Under the pieces are notes generated by a model that was not told the origin of the DNA, did not search any database, and saw nothing but the letters and a program-made list of their open reading frames with translations. The position numbers and the translations under genes were made by a program. From the NCBI RefSeq assembly GCF_048569485.1, contig NC_134361.1, positions 166,945,758 through 167,009,757 of the forward strand: a stretch of 64,000 nt of DNA, read 5' to 3'. Below, one piece after another: positions 56,528 to 64,000 of this stretch. The stretch is from Anomaloglossus baeobatrachus (lineage: Eukaryota; Chordata; Amphibia; Anura; Aromobatidae). Positions within the stretch are counted from its first letter, which is position 1. Each line of letters opens with the position of its first letter.

Positions 56528-57618
56528 TTCTTTGTCGCTCCATTGGGAGACCCAGACAATTGGGTGTATAGCTTCTGCCTCCGGAGGCCACACAAAGTAT
56601 TACACTTTAAAAAGTGTAACCCCTCCCCTCTGCCTATACACCCTCCCGTGCATCACGGGCCCATCAGTTTTATGCTTTGTGTTGAAGGAGGCACACATGC
56701 ACGCAAGCTCCACATTTTAGTCAGCAGCAGCAGCTGATGATTTTATCGGATGGAAGAAAAGAGGGCCCCCCACAGGGCCCCCGGCATGCTTCCTTCTCAC
56801 CCCACTAATGTCGGCGGTGCTGTTAAGGTTGAGGTACCCATTGCGGGTACAAAGGCTGGAGCCACATGCCGTTTTCCTTCCCCATCCCTTAGAGGCTCTG
56901 GGAGAAGTGGGATCCTAACCGGTCACTATGCATGGGACCGGGCTCCCTCCGCAGCCCCTGGGGGAATCTGACGGACAGGAGACTGGGTATCGTCAGGGAC
57001 AGGCCCTGCTTCTAAGAGGTACTCTGTGTCCCCTTGGGGACGGCGCATGGAGCGCCTGTGTAACAGACACTGCAGCGGCTGCTGTGTTTTTTGTGACGCC
57101 GGGACTACCGCGCCGACCGTGCCTGTTAGCCGGCCGGCGTTATTAAATTTAGTCCCCGGCTTCTGCGGCCTAGTACAATAACTCCCGCCCCCGGGCCTGC
57201 CAGTCAGGGGTAAGGGCGGGACGCTCGACTGGACGTCGGCAGTGAGGGCTGGAGCATACTTAGGTATCCTCCTCCCCCCTCACTGAGCACTGCGGGGCAC
57301 CAGATTCCCGCACTTTATCAGTCACGCCCACGGCTCCCTCCTCCTCTGAGAACGCCGGCAGCCATTGTTATAATCACTTCTGCCGGTGGAGGAATACAGA
57401 ACGAGCTCTGTAACGCTGGGAGGCCCAGGCAGGGAATCTGGTGGACACACAACCGCTTTGGGCGGTCGGTAAGCCGCACCGGTTACCAGGTGCTGGCCCC
57501 CTTGGGTGCCGAAGTGTATATATATATATATATATATTGTATACATTTTCTCTGTTCGGCCGCATTATTTGCCCTTGGCTATATACCCTCACTGATTACT
57601 CTAAGAGGAGACAACAGC

Positions 57619-59151
57619 ATGTCGTCCGCAAAGAGCAAGGGTGCCAAGGCACAGGCTTATTTTGCAACCTGTACCTCTTGTGCGGCTATGTTACCTGCAG
57701 GTTCCACCTACCCTCATTGTGTGCAATGCTCGGCCCCTGTGGCACTCACTCAGCCGGAGCCTCATGCACTGGTGGGACCCTCGGCTCAGGTAGAACCACC
57801 GGCTTCCACTGTCCAGGTGGCAGGGACAGAGTTTGCAGTTTTGGCTGAGAAACTCTCTGAGTCGCTTTCACAATCCATGGCTCAGTCTATGGACAAATGG
57901 TCTGCTAAGATACTAGAAGCCTTGCAGTCCAGACCGGTAACACAGGCCCAGGGCACTGGGCGTTCATCGCCCCCAGGCCCCCCTCGGTCGGCGCAGCAAA
58001 GTGCTCCTGAGGTGACACCTAGGTCCCACGGTGAGGACTCCGACACGGACCGCAGTCCCAGACCGGCTAAGCGGGCTCGCTGGGGACCTTCCTCGACTTC
58101 ATCACGCTGCTCAGGGTCTCAGCATGAGGACTCTCTGGAGGATGAAGCGGAGGTCGCAGCTCAGGGCTCTGACCCTGACGTTGCTCTCAATCTTGATACA
58201 CCTGAAGGGGACGCCATAGTAAATGACCTTATAGCGTCCATCAACCAGGTGCTAGAACTTTCTCCTCCAACTCCACCTATAGAGGAGTCGGCGTCACAGC
58301 AGGAGAAACACCAGTTTAGGTTTCCCAAACGTACACGGAGTGCGTTTTTCGATCACTCTAACTTCAGAGATGCTGTCCAGAAGCACCGAGCATTTCCGGA
58401 CAAGCGCTTTACTAAGCGCCTTAATGACACACGTTACCCCTTCCCCCCTGACGTAGTTAAGGGTTGGGCTCAGTGTCCCAAAGTGGATCCTCCAGTCTCT
58501 AGACTGGCGGCTAGATCTGTAGTATCAGTGGCAGATGGCTCATCGCTCAAGGATGCCACTGACAGGCAAATAGAGCTCCTGATGAAATCCATCTATGAAG
58601 CCATAGGCGCGTCTTTTGCTCCGGCATTCGCAGCTGTGTGGGCACTCCAAGCTATCTCAGCTTGTCTGTCTGAGATTAATGCGGTCACACGTACCTCTAC
58701 TCCGCAGGTTGTGTCTTTGACTTCTCAGGCGTCGGCTTTTTCGTCCTACGCCATGAACGCCGTCCTAGACTCTGCGAGCCGTACAGCGGTAGCATCCGCC
58801 AATTCGGTGGCAGTCCGCAGGGCCATGTGGCTACGCGAATGGAAGGCAGACTCTGCTTCCAAGAAGTTCTTAACCGGTTTGCCATTTTCTGGAGACCGTT
58901 TGTTTGGCGAGCAATTGGACGAAATTATTAAACAATCCAAGGGAAAGGACTCGTCCTTACCCCAGTCCAAACCAAACAGACCTCAGCAGCGAAAGATTCA
59001 ACCGAGGTTTCGGTCCTTTCGGCCCTCAGCCAGGTCCCATTCCTCCACGTCCAACAGGTCACAGAAGGGCCAGAGGAACTCTTCTGCATGGCGGTCTAAG
59101 TCACGTCCTAAAAAGACCGCCGGAGGAACCGCCCCCAAGGCGGCCTCATGA
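57619..59151 (+). CDS. DIRS gag-like protein
   Basis: A 510-residue open frame begins MSSAKSKGAKAQAYFATC. A zinc-ribbon-like cysteine pattern (CTSC ... HCVQC) lies within the first 40 residues, followed by a proline/serine-rich region, then an acidic stretch, then a conserved block (FPKRTRSAFFDHSNF), and a basic, glutamine/serine-rich tail. This is the usual first frame of vertebrate DIRS elements and probably packages element RNA. An upstream in-frame ATG at 57490 would add a repetitive YIYIYI stretch and is less likely. It overlaps the RT frame. Confidence 0.8.
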   Translation: MSSAKSKGAKAQAYFATCTSCAAMLPAGSTYPHCVQCSAPVALTQPEPHALVGPSAQVEPPASTVQVAGTEFAVLAEKLSESLSQSMAQSMDKWSAKILEALQSRPVTQAQGTGRSSPPGPPRSAQQSAPEVTPRSHGEDSDTDRSPRPAKRARWGPSSTSSRCSGSQHEDSLEDEAEVAAQGSDPDVALNLDTPEGDAIVNDLIASINQVLELSPPTPPIEESASQQEKHQFRFPKRTRSAFFDHSNFRDAVQKHRAFPDKRFTKRLNDTRYPFPPDVVKGWAQCPKVDPPVSRLAARSVVSVADGSSLKDATDRQIELLMKSIYEAIGASFAPAFAAVWALQAISACLSEINAVTRTSTPQVVSLTSQASAFSSYAMNAVLDSASRTAVASANSVAVRRAMWLREWKADSASKKFLTGLPFSGDRLFGEQLDEIIKQSKGKDSSLPQSKPNRPQQRKIQPRFRSFRPSARSHSSTSNRSQKGQRNSSAWRSKSRPKKTAGGTAPKAAS

Positions 59152-61048
59152 CTTTCGGCCTCCCCACACCGCATCCTCGGTCGGTGGCAGGCTCTCCCGC
59201 TTTTGCGACGCCTGGTGGCCACATGTCCAAGACCGATGGGTGAGAGACATTCTGTCTCACGGTTACAGGATAGAGCTCAGTTCTCGTCCTCCGACTCGTT
59301 TCTTCAGAACATCTCCGCCCCCCGAGCGAGCCGATGCACTTTTTCAGGCGGTGAACACTCTGAAGGCAGAAGGAGTGGTGATTCCCGTTCCCCCTCAGGA
59401 ACATGGTCACGGCTTCTACTCCAACTTGTTTGTGGTGCCAAAAAAGGACGGATCATTCCGTCCCGTTCTGGACCTCAAACTGCTCAACAGACACGTGAGA
59501 ACCAGACGGTTCCGGATGGAATCTCTCCGCTCTGTCATCGCCTCGATGTCCCAAGGAGACTTCCTAGCATCAATCGACATCAGGGATGCTTATCTCCATG
59601 TGCCGATTGCACCAGAGCATCAACGCTTCCTGCGTTTCGCCATCAAAGACGAACACCTTCAGTTCGTAGCACTGCTTTTCGGCCTGGCGACAGCCCCACG
59701 GGTCTTCACCAAGGTCATGGCAGCAGTAGTGGCGGTCCTACACTCTCAGGGCCACTCGGTGATCCCTTACTTAGACGATCTTCTAGTCAAGGCACCCTCT
59801 CGGGTGGCATGCCAACACAGCCTGACCATTGCTCTGGAGACTCTCCAGAGGTTCGGGTGGATCATCAATTTCCCAAAGTCAAAATTGACACCGACCCAAT
59901 CGCTGACTTACCTCGGGATGGAGTTTCATACTCTCTCAGCGATGGTGAAGCTACCGCTGGACAAACAGCGTTCACTACAGACAGGGGTGCACTCTCTCCT
60001 TCAAGCCCAATCACACCCCTTGAGGCGCCTCATGCACTTCCTAGGGAAGATGGTGGCAGCAATGGAGGCAGTTCCCTTTGCGCAGTTTCATCTGCGTCCA
60101 CTTCAATGGGACATTCTCCGCAAATGGGACAGGAGGTCGACGTCCCTAGACAGGAACGTCTCCCTTTCACGGGCAGCCAAGACCTCTCTTCAGTGGTGGC
60201 TTCTTACCACTTCTTTGTCAAAAGGAAAATCCTTCCTGCCCCCATCCTGGGCTGTGGTCACGACGGACGCGAGTCTGTCAGGGTGGGGAGCGGTCTTCCT
60301 CCACCACAGGGCTCAGGGAACCTGGACTCCGACAGAGTCCTCCCTTCAGATCAATGTTCTGGAGATAAGGGCAGTGTATCTAGCCCTAAAGGCGTTCCAG
60401 CGGTGGCTGGAGGGCAGGCAGATCCGAATTCAGTCGGACAACGCCACGGCGGTTGCGTACATCAACCACCAGGGCGGCACACGCAGTCGTCAAGCTTTTC
60501 AAGAAGTTCGGCGGATTCTGCTGTGGGCGGAAGCCACAGACTCCACCATCTCCGCAGTTCACATCCCGGGCGTAGAAAACTGGGAAGCAGACTTTCTCAG
60601 TCGCCAGGGCATGGACGCAGGGGAATGGTCTCTTCACCCGGACGTGTTTCAAGAGATCTGTTGCCTCTGGGGAACGCCGGACGTCGACCTAATGGCGTCT
60701 CGGCACAACAACAAAGTCCCGGCATTCATGGCACGGTCTCAAGATCACAGAGCTCTGGCGGCAGACGCATTAGTTCAGGATTGGTCGCAGTTTCGACTGC
60801 CTTATGTATTTCCTCCTCTGGCACTGCTGCCCAGAGTGTTACGCAAGATCAGGTCCGACTGCCGCCGCGCCATCCTCATCGCTCCAGACTGGCCGAGGAG
60901 GTCGTGGTACCCGGATCTGTGGCACCTCACGGTGGGTCAACCGTGGGCACTCCCAGACCGACCAGACTTGCTATCTCAAGGGCCATTTTTCCATCTGAAT
61001 TCTGCGGCCCTCAACCTGACTGTGTGGCCATTGAGTCCTGGCTCCTAG
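58904..61048 (+). CDS. DIRS reverse transcriptase / RNase H
   Basis: The frame is open for 714 residues. RT palm blocks appear in order: VVPKKDGSFRPVLDLKLLN, DFLASIDIRDAYLHVPI, LLFGLATAPRVFTKV and the catalytic YLDD. RNase H follows, with TTDASLSGWGAVF, NVLEIRAVYLAL and IQSDNATAVAYINHQGG. The enzyme copies the element RNA. The translated start may lie downstream of the first ATG, since the first about 80 residues overlap the gag-like frame. The C-terminal end overlaps the recombinase frame. Confidence 0.85.
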   Translation: MASNWTKLLNNPRERTRPYPSPNQTDLSSERFNRGFGPFGPQPGPIPPRPTGHRRARGTLLHGGLSHVLKRPPEEPPPRRPHDFRPPHTASSVGGRLSRFCDAWWPHVQDRWVRDILSHGYRIELSSRPPTRFFRTSPPPERADALFQAVNTLKAEGVVIPVPPQEHGHGFYSNLFVVPKKDGSFRPVLDLKLLNRHVRTRRFRMESLRSVIASMSQGDFLASIDIRDAYLHVPIAPEHQRFLRFAIKDEHLQFVALLFGLATAPRVFTKVMAAVVAVLHSQGHSVIPYLDDLLVKAPSRVACQHSLTIALETLQRFGWIINFPKSKLTPTQSLTYLGMEFHTLSAMVKLPLDKQRSLQTGVHSLLQAQSHPLRRLMHFLGKMVAAMEAVPFAQFHLRPLQWDILRKWDRRSTSLDRNVSLSRAAKTSLQWWLLTTSLSKGKSFLPPSWAVVTTDASLSGWGAVFLHHRAQGTWTPTESSLQINVLEIRAVYLALKAFQRWLEGRQIRIQSDNATAVAYINHQGGTRSRQAFQEVRRILLWAEATDSTISAVHIPGVENWEADFLSRQGMDAGEWSLHPDVFQEICCLWGTPDVDLMASRHNNKVPAFMARSQDHRALAADALVQDWSQFRLPYVFPPLALLPRVLRKIRSDCRRAILIAPDWPRRSWYPDLWHLTVGQPWALPDRPDLLSQGPFFHLNSAALNLTVWPLSPGS

Positions 61049-61083
61049 CGTCCTCAGGGTTATCTCAAGATGTCATTGCCACT

Positions 61084-62067
61084 ATGAGACAGGCTAGGAA
61101 ACCAACGTCCGCCAAGATCTATCACAGGACTTGGAGGATCTTCTTATCCTGGTGCTCTGATCAGGGTTTTACTCCCTGGCCGTTTGCCTTACCCACTTTT
61201 CTTTCTTTCCTTCAATCCGGAATGGACAAGGGTTTGTCTCTCGGCTCTCTCAAGGGACAAGTATCGGCGCTTTCCGTGTTTTTTCAAAAGCGTCTAGCCA
61301 GGCTTCCGCAGGTCCGCACGTTCCTGCAGGGGGTTTGCCACATAGTCCCACCTTACAAGCGTCCGCTAGAACCCTGGGATCTTAACAGGGTGCTGACGGC
61401 TCTCCAGAAGCCACCTTTCGAGCCGATGCGGGATGTCTCTCTATCACGCCTTTCGCAGAAGGTGGCCTTCCTAGTGGCAGTCACATCACTTAGGAGAGTG
61501 TCTGAGCTAGCAGCGCTGTCATGCAAAGCCCCCTTCCTGGTGTTTCACCAGGATAAGGTGGTTCTGCGTCCGGTCCCGGAATTTCTCCCTAAGGTGGTAT
61601 CCCCTTTTCATCTCAATCAGGATATCTCCTTACCTTCTTTTTGCCCTCATCCAGTTCACCAATGTGAAAAGGATTTGCACTTGTTAGATCTCGTGAGAGC
61701 ACTCAGGCTCTACATTTCTCGCACGGCGCCCCTGCGCCGTTCTGATGCGCTCTTTGTCCTTGTCGCTGGCCAGCGTAAGGGGTCGCAGGCTTCCAAGTCA
61801 ACCTTGGCTCGGTGGATCAAGGAGCCGATTCTTGAAGCTGACCGTTCGTCTGGGCTTCCGATTCCTTCAGGGCTGAAGGCCCATTCTACCAGAGCCGTAG
61901 GTGCGTCCTGGGCATTGCGGCACCAGGCTACGGCTCAGCAGGTGTGTCAGGCAGCTACCTGGTCGAGTCTGCACACTTTCACAAAACACTATCAGGTGCA
62001 TGCCTATGCTTCGGCAGATGCCAGCCTAGGTAGGCGAGTCCTTCAAGCGGCGGTTGCTCACCTGTAA
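61084..62067 (+). CDS. DIRS tyrosine recombinase
   Basis: The segment is about 327 residues from the ATG at 61084; the frame itself is open further upstream (from 59203) where it overlaps RT. An N-terminal SAM-like region (HRTWRIFLSWC, FLSFLQSGMDKGLSLGSLKG) is followed by a catalytic domain with an arginine in the TSLRRVSELAALSC helix, an H-x-x-R box in KAHSTRAVGASWA, and a tyrosine in FTKHYQV. In place of an integrase, DIRS elements use this enzyme to insert a circular DNA. The recombinase-side segments at 41288-41965 and 50064-50741 are close relatives. Confidence 0.85.
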   Translation: MRQARKPTSAKIYHRTWRIFLSWCSDQGFTPWPFALPTFLSFLQSGMDKGLSLGSLKGQVSALSVFFQKRLARLPQVRTFLQGVCHIVPPYKRPLEPWDLNRVLTALQKPPFEPMRDVSLSRLSQKVAFLVAVTSLRRVSELAALSCKAPFLVFHQDKVVLRPVPEFLPKVVSPFHLNQDISLPSFCPHPVHQCEKDLHLLDLVRALRLYISRTAPLRRSDALFVLVAGQRKGSQASKSTLARWIKEPILEADRSSGLPIPSGLKAHSTRAVGASWALRHQATAQQVCQAATWSSLHTFTKHYQVHAYASADASLGRRVLQAAVAHL

Positions 62068-62591
62068 GAAGTGGCCGTTTTTTCGGCTCTTTTTATCGAG
62101 GTATTCTTTTACCCACCCAGGGACTGCTTTTGGACGTCCCAATTGTCTGGGTCTCCCAATGGAGCGACAAAGAAGAAGGGAATTTTGTTTACTTACCGTA
62201 AATTCCTTTTCTTCTAGCTCCTATTGGGAGACCCAGCACCCGCCACTGTTCCCTTCGGGCTGTTGTTCTTTTGTGTACACATGTTGTTCATGTTGAATTG
62301 TTCTTTTGGTTCATGGTTTCAGTTCTCCGAACATCCTTCGGATTGAATTTACCTTAGACCAATTTATAAGTTTCCTCCTTCCTGCTTTGGCACCAAAACT
62401 GATGGGCCCGTGATGCACGGGAGGGTGTATAGGCAGAGGGGAGGGGTTACACTTTTTAAAGTGTAATACTTTGTGTGGCCTCCGGAGGCAGAAGCTATAC
62501 ACCCAATTGTCTGGGTCTCCCAATAGGAGCTAGAAGAAAAGGAATTTACGGTAAGTAAACAAAATTCCCTTCTTTTTCCCAAACAAACTAG

Positions 62592-62719
62592 ATAAGAAGA
62601 AGACACCGGAGGAACCAAAGAGAAAACGCTACCGGCCAGGAACAGTAGCGTTGAGAGAAATCCGGAAATATCAAAAGTCAACAGAGCTCTTGATAAAGAA
62701 GGCCCCATTTGCTAGACTT
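62592..62719 (+). CDS. cenpa: CENP-A exon 2 (start of histone fold)
   Basis: The acceptor CAAACTAG precedes ATAAGAAG. The frame carries on from exon 1 in phase 1, giving [20 protein letters not shown] then [20 protein letters not shown] and [20 protein letters not shown] and LLI+KAPFARL are the alpha-N helix and start of alpha-1 of histone H3 in the CENP-A form. It ends with a phase 0 donor (CTTGTGAGTGG). The DIRS ends only about 14 bases upstream, so the polypyrimidine tract (TTCCCTTCTTTTTCCC) is largely element sequence. Confidence 0.95.
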
Positions 62720-62809
62720 GTGAGTGGATTTAGTTTTGATGACTGTTCCTCTGGGATTTCTGTTTTTAGCAACCAGTAGGAAAAATCTTATATCCTTTCA
62801 TTCTTGTAG

Positions 62810-62887
62810 GTCCGAGAAGTATGTTTGAAATATGCTAAGGGCGTGCCGTATTCGTGGCAGAGCTCGGCCATCATGGCCTTACAGGAG
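62810..62887 (+). CDS. cenpa: CENP-A exon 3 (alpha-1, loop 1, alpha-2 start)
   Basis: The acceptor TTCATTCTTGTAG precedes 26 codons reading VREVCLKYAKGVPYSWQSSA then IMALQE. The position of loop 1 (YAKGVPYSW) has the CENP-A-type insertion relative to H3 and is the start of the CENP-A targeting domain recognised by the chaperone HJURP. The donor is GAGGTCAGT, phase 0. The remaining alpha-2 and alpha-3 helices (normally starting AAEAF) are not in the window, so the gene is partial here. Confidence 0.95.
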
Positions 62888-63185
62888 GTCAGTATCCTAT
62901 CCTAATATTAGGACATGCTGAGTAATGGGGGGCTGAGTGGGACACATCTCTATTTTGCCATCGTGCCTATAGATATGGTTGGGTGTCCAGAGACCAGACC
63001 TGCACACACCTGTATAGTGAAAATGAGGAAATATTTAACCCTTTCCTGACATTGGATGTGCTAGTCTGTCCTATATCGGGTGCTGGTGTATGGAGACAGC
63101 TTATTAGCTGATTGCTTCATTTAAGGCTCGCGATCCAAGGGGAGGTGGGGACGTGCCATTACGTGCACCCATTGAGCCCTTTAAA
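62888..63185 (+). other. CENP-A intron 3, beginning
   Basis: Intron text without recognisable exon, MITE or ORF. Nothing further seen. Confidence 0.6.
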
Positions 63186-63752
63186 GCGGGCTTTACACGC
63201 TAGGATATATCTAACGATATGTCGTCGGGGTCACGTCGTTAGTAACGCACATCCGGCCTCGTTTGACATATCGTAGCGTGTAACACAAATGAGCGACTGT
63301 GAACGAGCAAAAATACTCACCTTATCGTTGCTCGTTGACACGTCGCTCATTTTCTAAAAATCGAACGTCCGTCTGTGCTCCGGTTGTTCATCGTTCCCGT
63401 GGCAGCACACGTTACTCCGTGTGACACTCCGGCAACGATGAACTGCAGCTTACCTGCGGCCGCCGGTAATGCGGAAGGAGGTGGGCGGGATGTTTACGTC
63501 CTGCTCATCTCCGCCCCTCCACTTCTATTGGCCGGCTGGTGTGTGACTTCGCTGTGACGCCAAACGTCCCTCCCCCTTCAGGAAGAGGATGTTCTCCACC
63601 CACAGCAAGGTCATTCGGGAGGTAAGTACGTGTGACGGGGGTTACAGAGTTTGTGCGACACGGGCAACAAATTGCCCGTATCGCACAAACGATGGGGGCG
63701 GGTGCGATTGCACATGCGAACGCACGAGAAATTGAAGCGTGTAAAGCAGCCT
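63186..63752. mobile_element. MITE with GCTTTACAC ends, sister of 2008-2567
   Basis: Ends AGCGGGCTTTACACG and, on the reverse strand, GGCTGCTTTACACG are flanked by TTAA on both sides. CpG-rich self-complementary interior (AACGATGAACAACC-like, CGTTGCTCGTTGAC). It lies inside the CENP-A intron, with no ORF. Confidence 0.75.
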
Positions 63753-64000
63753 TAAGACACTAATTGACACAGAAGTCGGGTGGCTTGCTGAAAATCCCCA
63801 TGTCTGCCATCATAGTACTCCTGATAATCCTGGACAGGTTTAAAGGGAATTTGTTAGCAGATTTTTCAATGTAATCTGATGTAGCGGATAACACACAAAA
63901 TTCAGCTATGTGTCTCTTATCAAGGTATCTTGTGGTGTTTACTTGCAATGTTTCTTTTAGCACCTGTTGATTATCATTGCTGTGACTAGATGGTGTGGGG
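63753..64000. other. Intron sequence with dispersed repeat
   Basis: From about 63842 the AAAGGGAATTTGTTAGCAGA text is a relative of the GGGAACCTGTCAG repeats. I checked for the next CENP-A exon and did not find it. Confidence 0.5.

Larger units (their letters stand above)
48801..56529 (+). repeat. Tandem segmental duplication, unit 2 (7729 bp)
   Basis: It contains in order a chimeric DIRS, the right part of the Tc1, the hAT and P-family right ends, the hairpin element, two MITEs, the unidentified terminal exon and CENP-A exon 1. The left ends of the Tc1 and hAT elements are absent, because the duplication began inside the DIRS. A false duplication in the assembly cannot be excluded from sequence alone. 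Confidence 0.9.
56528..62577 (+). mobile_element. DIRS-type retrotransposon in CENP-A intron 1, apparently whole (C)
   Basis: About 6.05 kb, bounded by inverted terminal repeats (left TTTGTCGCTCCATTGGGAGA; right TCTCCCAATAGGAGCTAGAA then GGAATTTACGGTAAGT). An internal complementary region near 62124-62235 joins the complements of both outer edges, the hallmark of DIRS circular intermediates. Three overlapping plus-strand reading frames are open: gag-like (57619-59151), RT/RNase H (58904-61048) and tyrosine recombinase (ending 62067). Overlapping frames are normal for DIRS. No target duplication is expected or seen. It is in the same orientation as CENP-A. Confidence 0.93.

Noticed and set aside
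40025-56529. Treating the duplication as certainly biological
   Set aside because: The chimeric DIRS junction favours real recombination, but two haplotypes joined in the assembly could look similar; left open.
59203-61083. Upstream part of the long frame that ends in the DIRS recombinase
   Set aside because: It overlaps the RT frame and shows no own domain; treated as an open overlap rather than a separate protein.
62364-62708. 114-codon minus-strand frame crossing the DIRS end and CENP-A exon 2
   Set aside because: Antisense shadow across a repeat boundary and a known exon.
1-64000. CRISPR arrays, bacterial operons, tRNA or rRNA genes
   Set aside because: The repeat arrays lack CRISPR-like unique spacers of constant length, and no tRNA or rRNA core was recognised; the window is vertebrate-like.

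Overview
The window looks like anuran amphibian nuclear DNA. The base composition is intron-rich and repeat-dense. DIRS tyrosine-recombinase retrotransposons, Tc1, hAT, Penelope-like elements and many hairpin-type MITEs are nested in one another. The only recognisable host gene is a frog-type centromeric histone H3 variant, CENP-A. There is no bacterial-style gene organisation and I see no rRNA, tRNA or CRISPR array. The species cannot be named from the sequence alone.

Layout. 1-1574: repeat remnants. 1583-13643: a 12-kb hAT element (8-bp target duplication) with a broken transposase. It is swollen by a Penelope-like insertion (3251-8747, 13-bp target duplication), which itself holds a TTAA-flanked MITE filled by a minisatellite. 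13.7-22.2 kb: a Tc1 relic, MITEs, an interspersed repeat family and a 33-bp minisatellite. 22.4-22.9 kb: a GC-rich, promoter-like segment with a perfect RFX X-box, the best candidate for a second host promoter. 21.1-27.1 kb: a cluster of CG-rich palindromic repeats, partly tandemly duplicated. 27.2-28.6 kb: a 21-bp minisatellite. 28.7-35.4 kb: a fold-back element split by an old DIRS copy. 35.5-39.4 kb: MITEs and relics.

39.4-62.6 kb is the most interesting part. A five-level nest (CG-rich repeat > hAT MITE > Tc1 > DIRS > MITE) lies upstream of the terminal exon of an unidentified host gene, followed about 265 bp later by CENP-A exon 1. The stretch from the DIRS in the Tc1 to the start of CENP-A intron 1 is present twice in tandem (40025-48800 and 48801-56529). 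The junction is a chimeric DIRS: its left flank matches the CENP-A intron and its right flank matches the Tc1. This is the expected product of unequal recombination between two DIRS copies, and it duplicated the CENP-A promoter and first exon. A third, longer and apparently whole DIRS (about 56528-62577) fills intron 1 and ends about 14 bp before CENP-A exon 2. Exons 2 and 3 follow at 62592-62719 and 62810-62887. The rest of the histone fold lies beyond the window.

The parts that can act are therefore the CENP-A gene with two promoter/exon 1 units, an unidentified upstream gene whose last exon is also duplicated, one uninterrupted Tc1 transposase reading frame, and the DIRS in intron 1.
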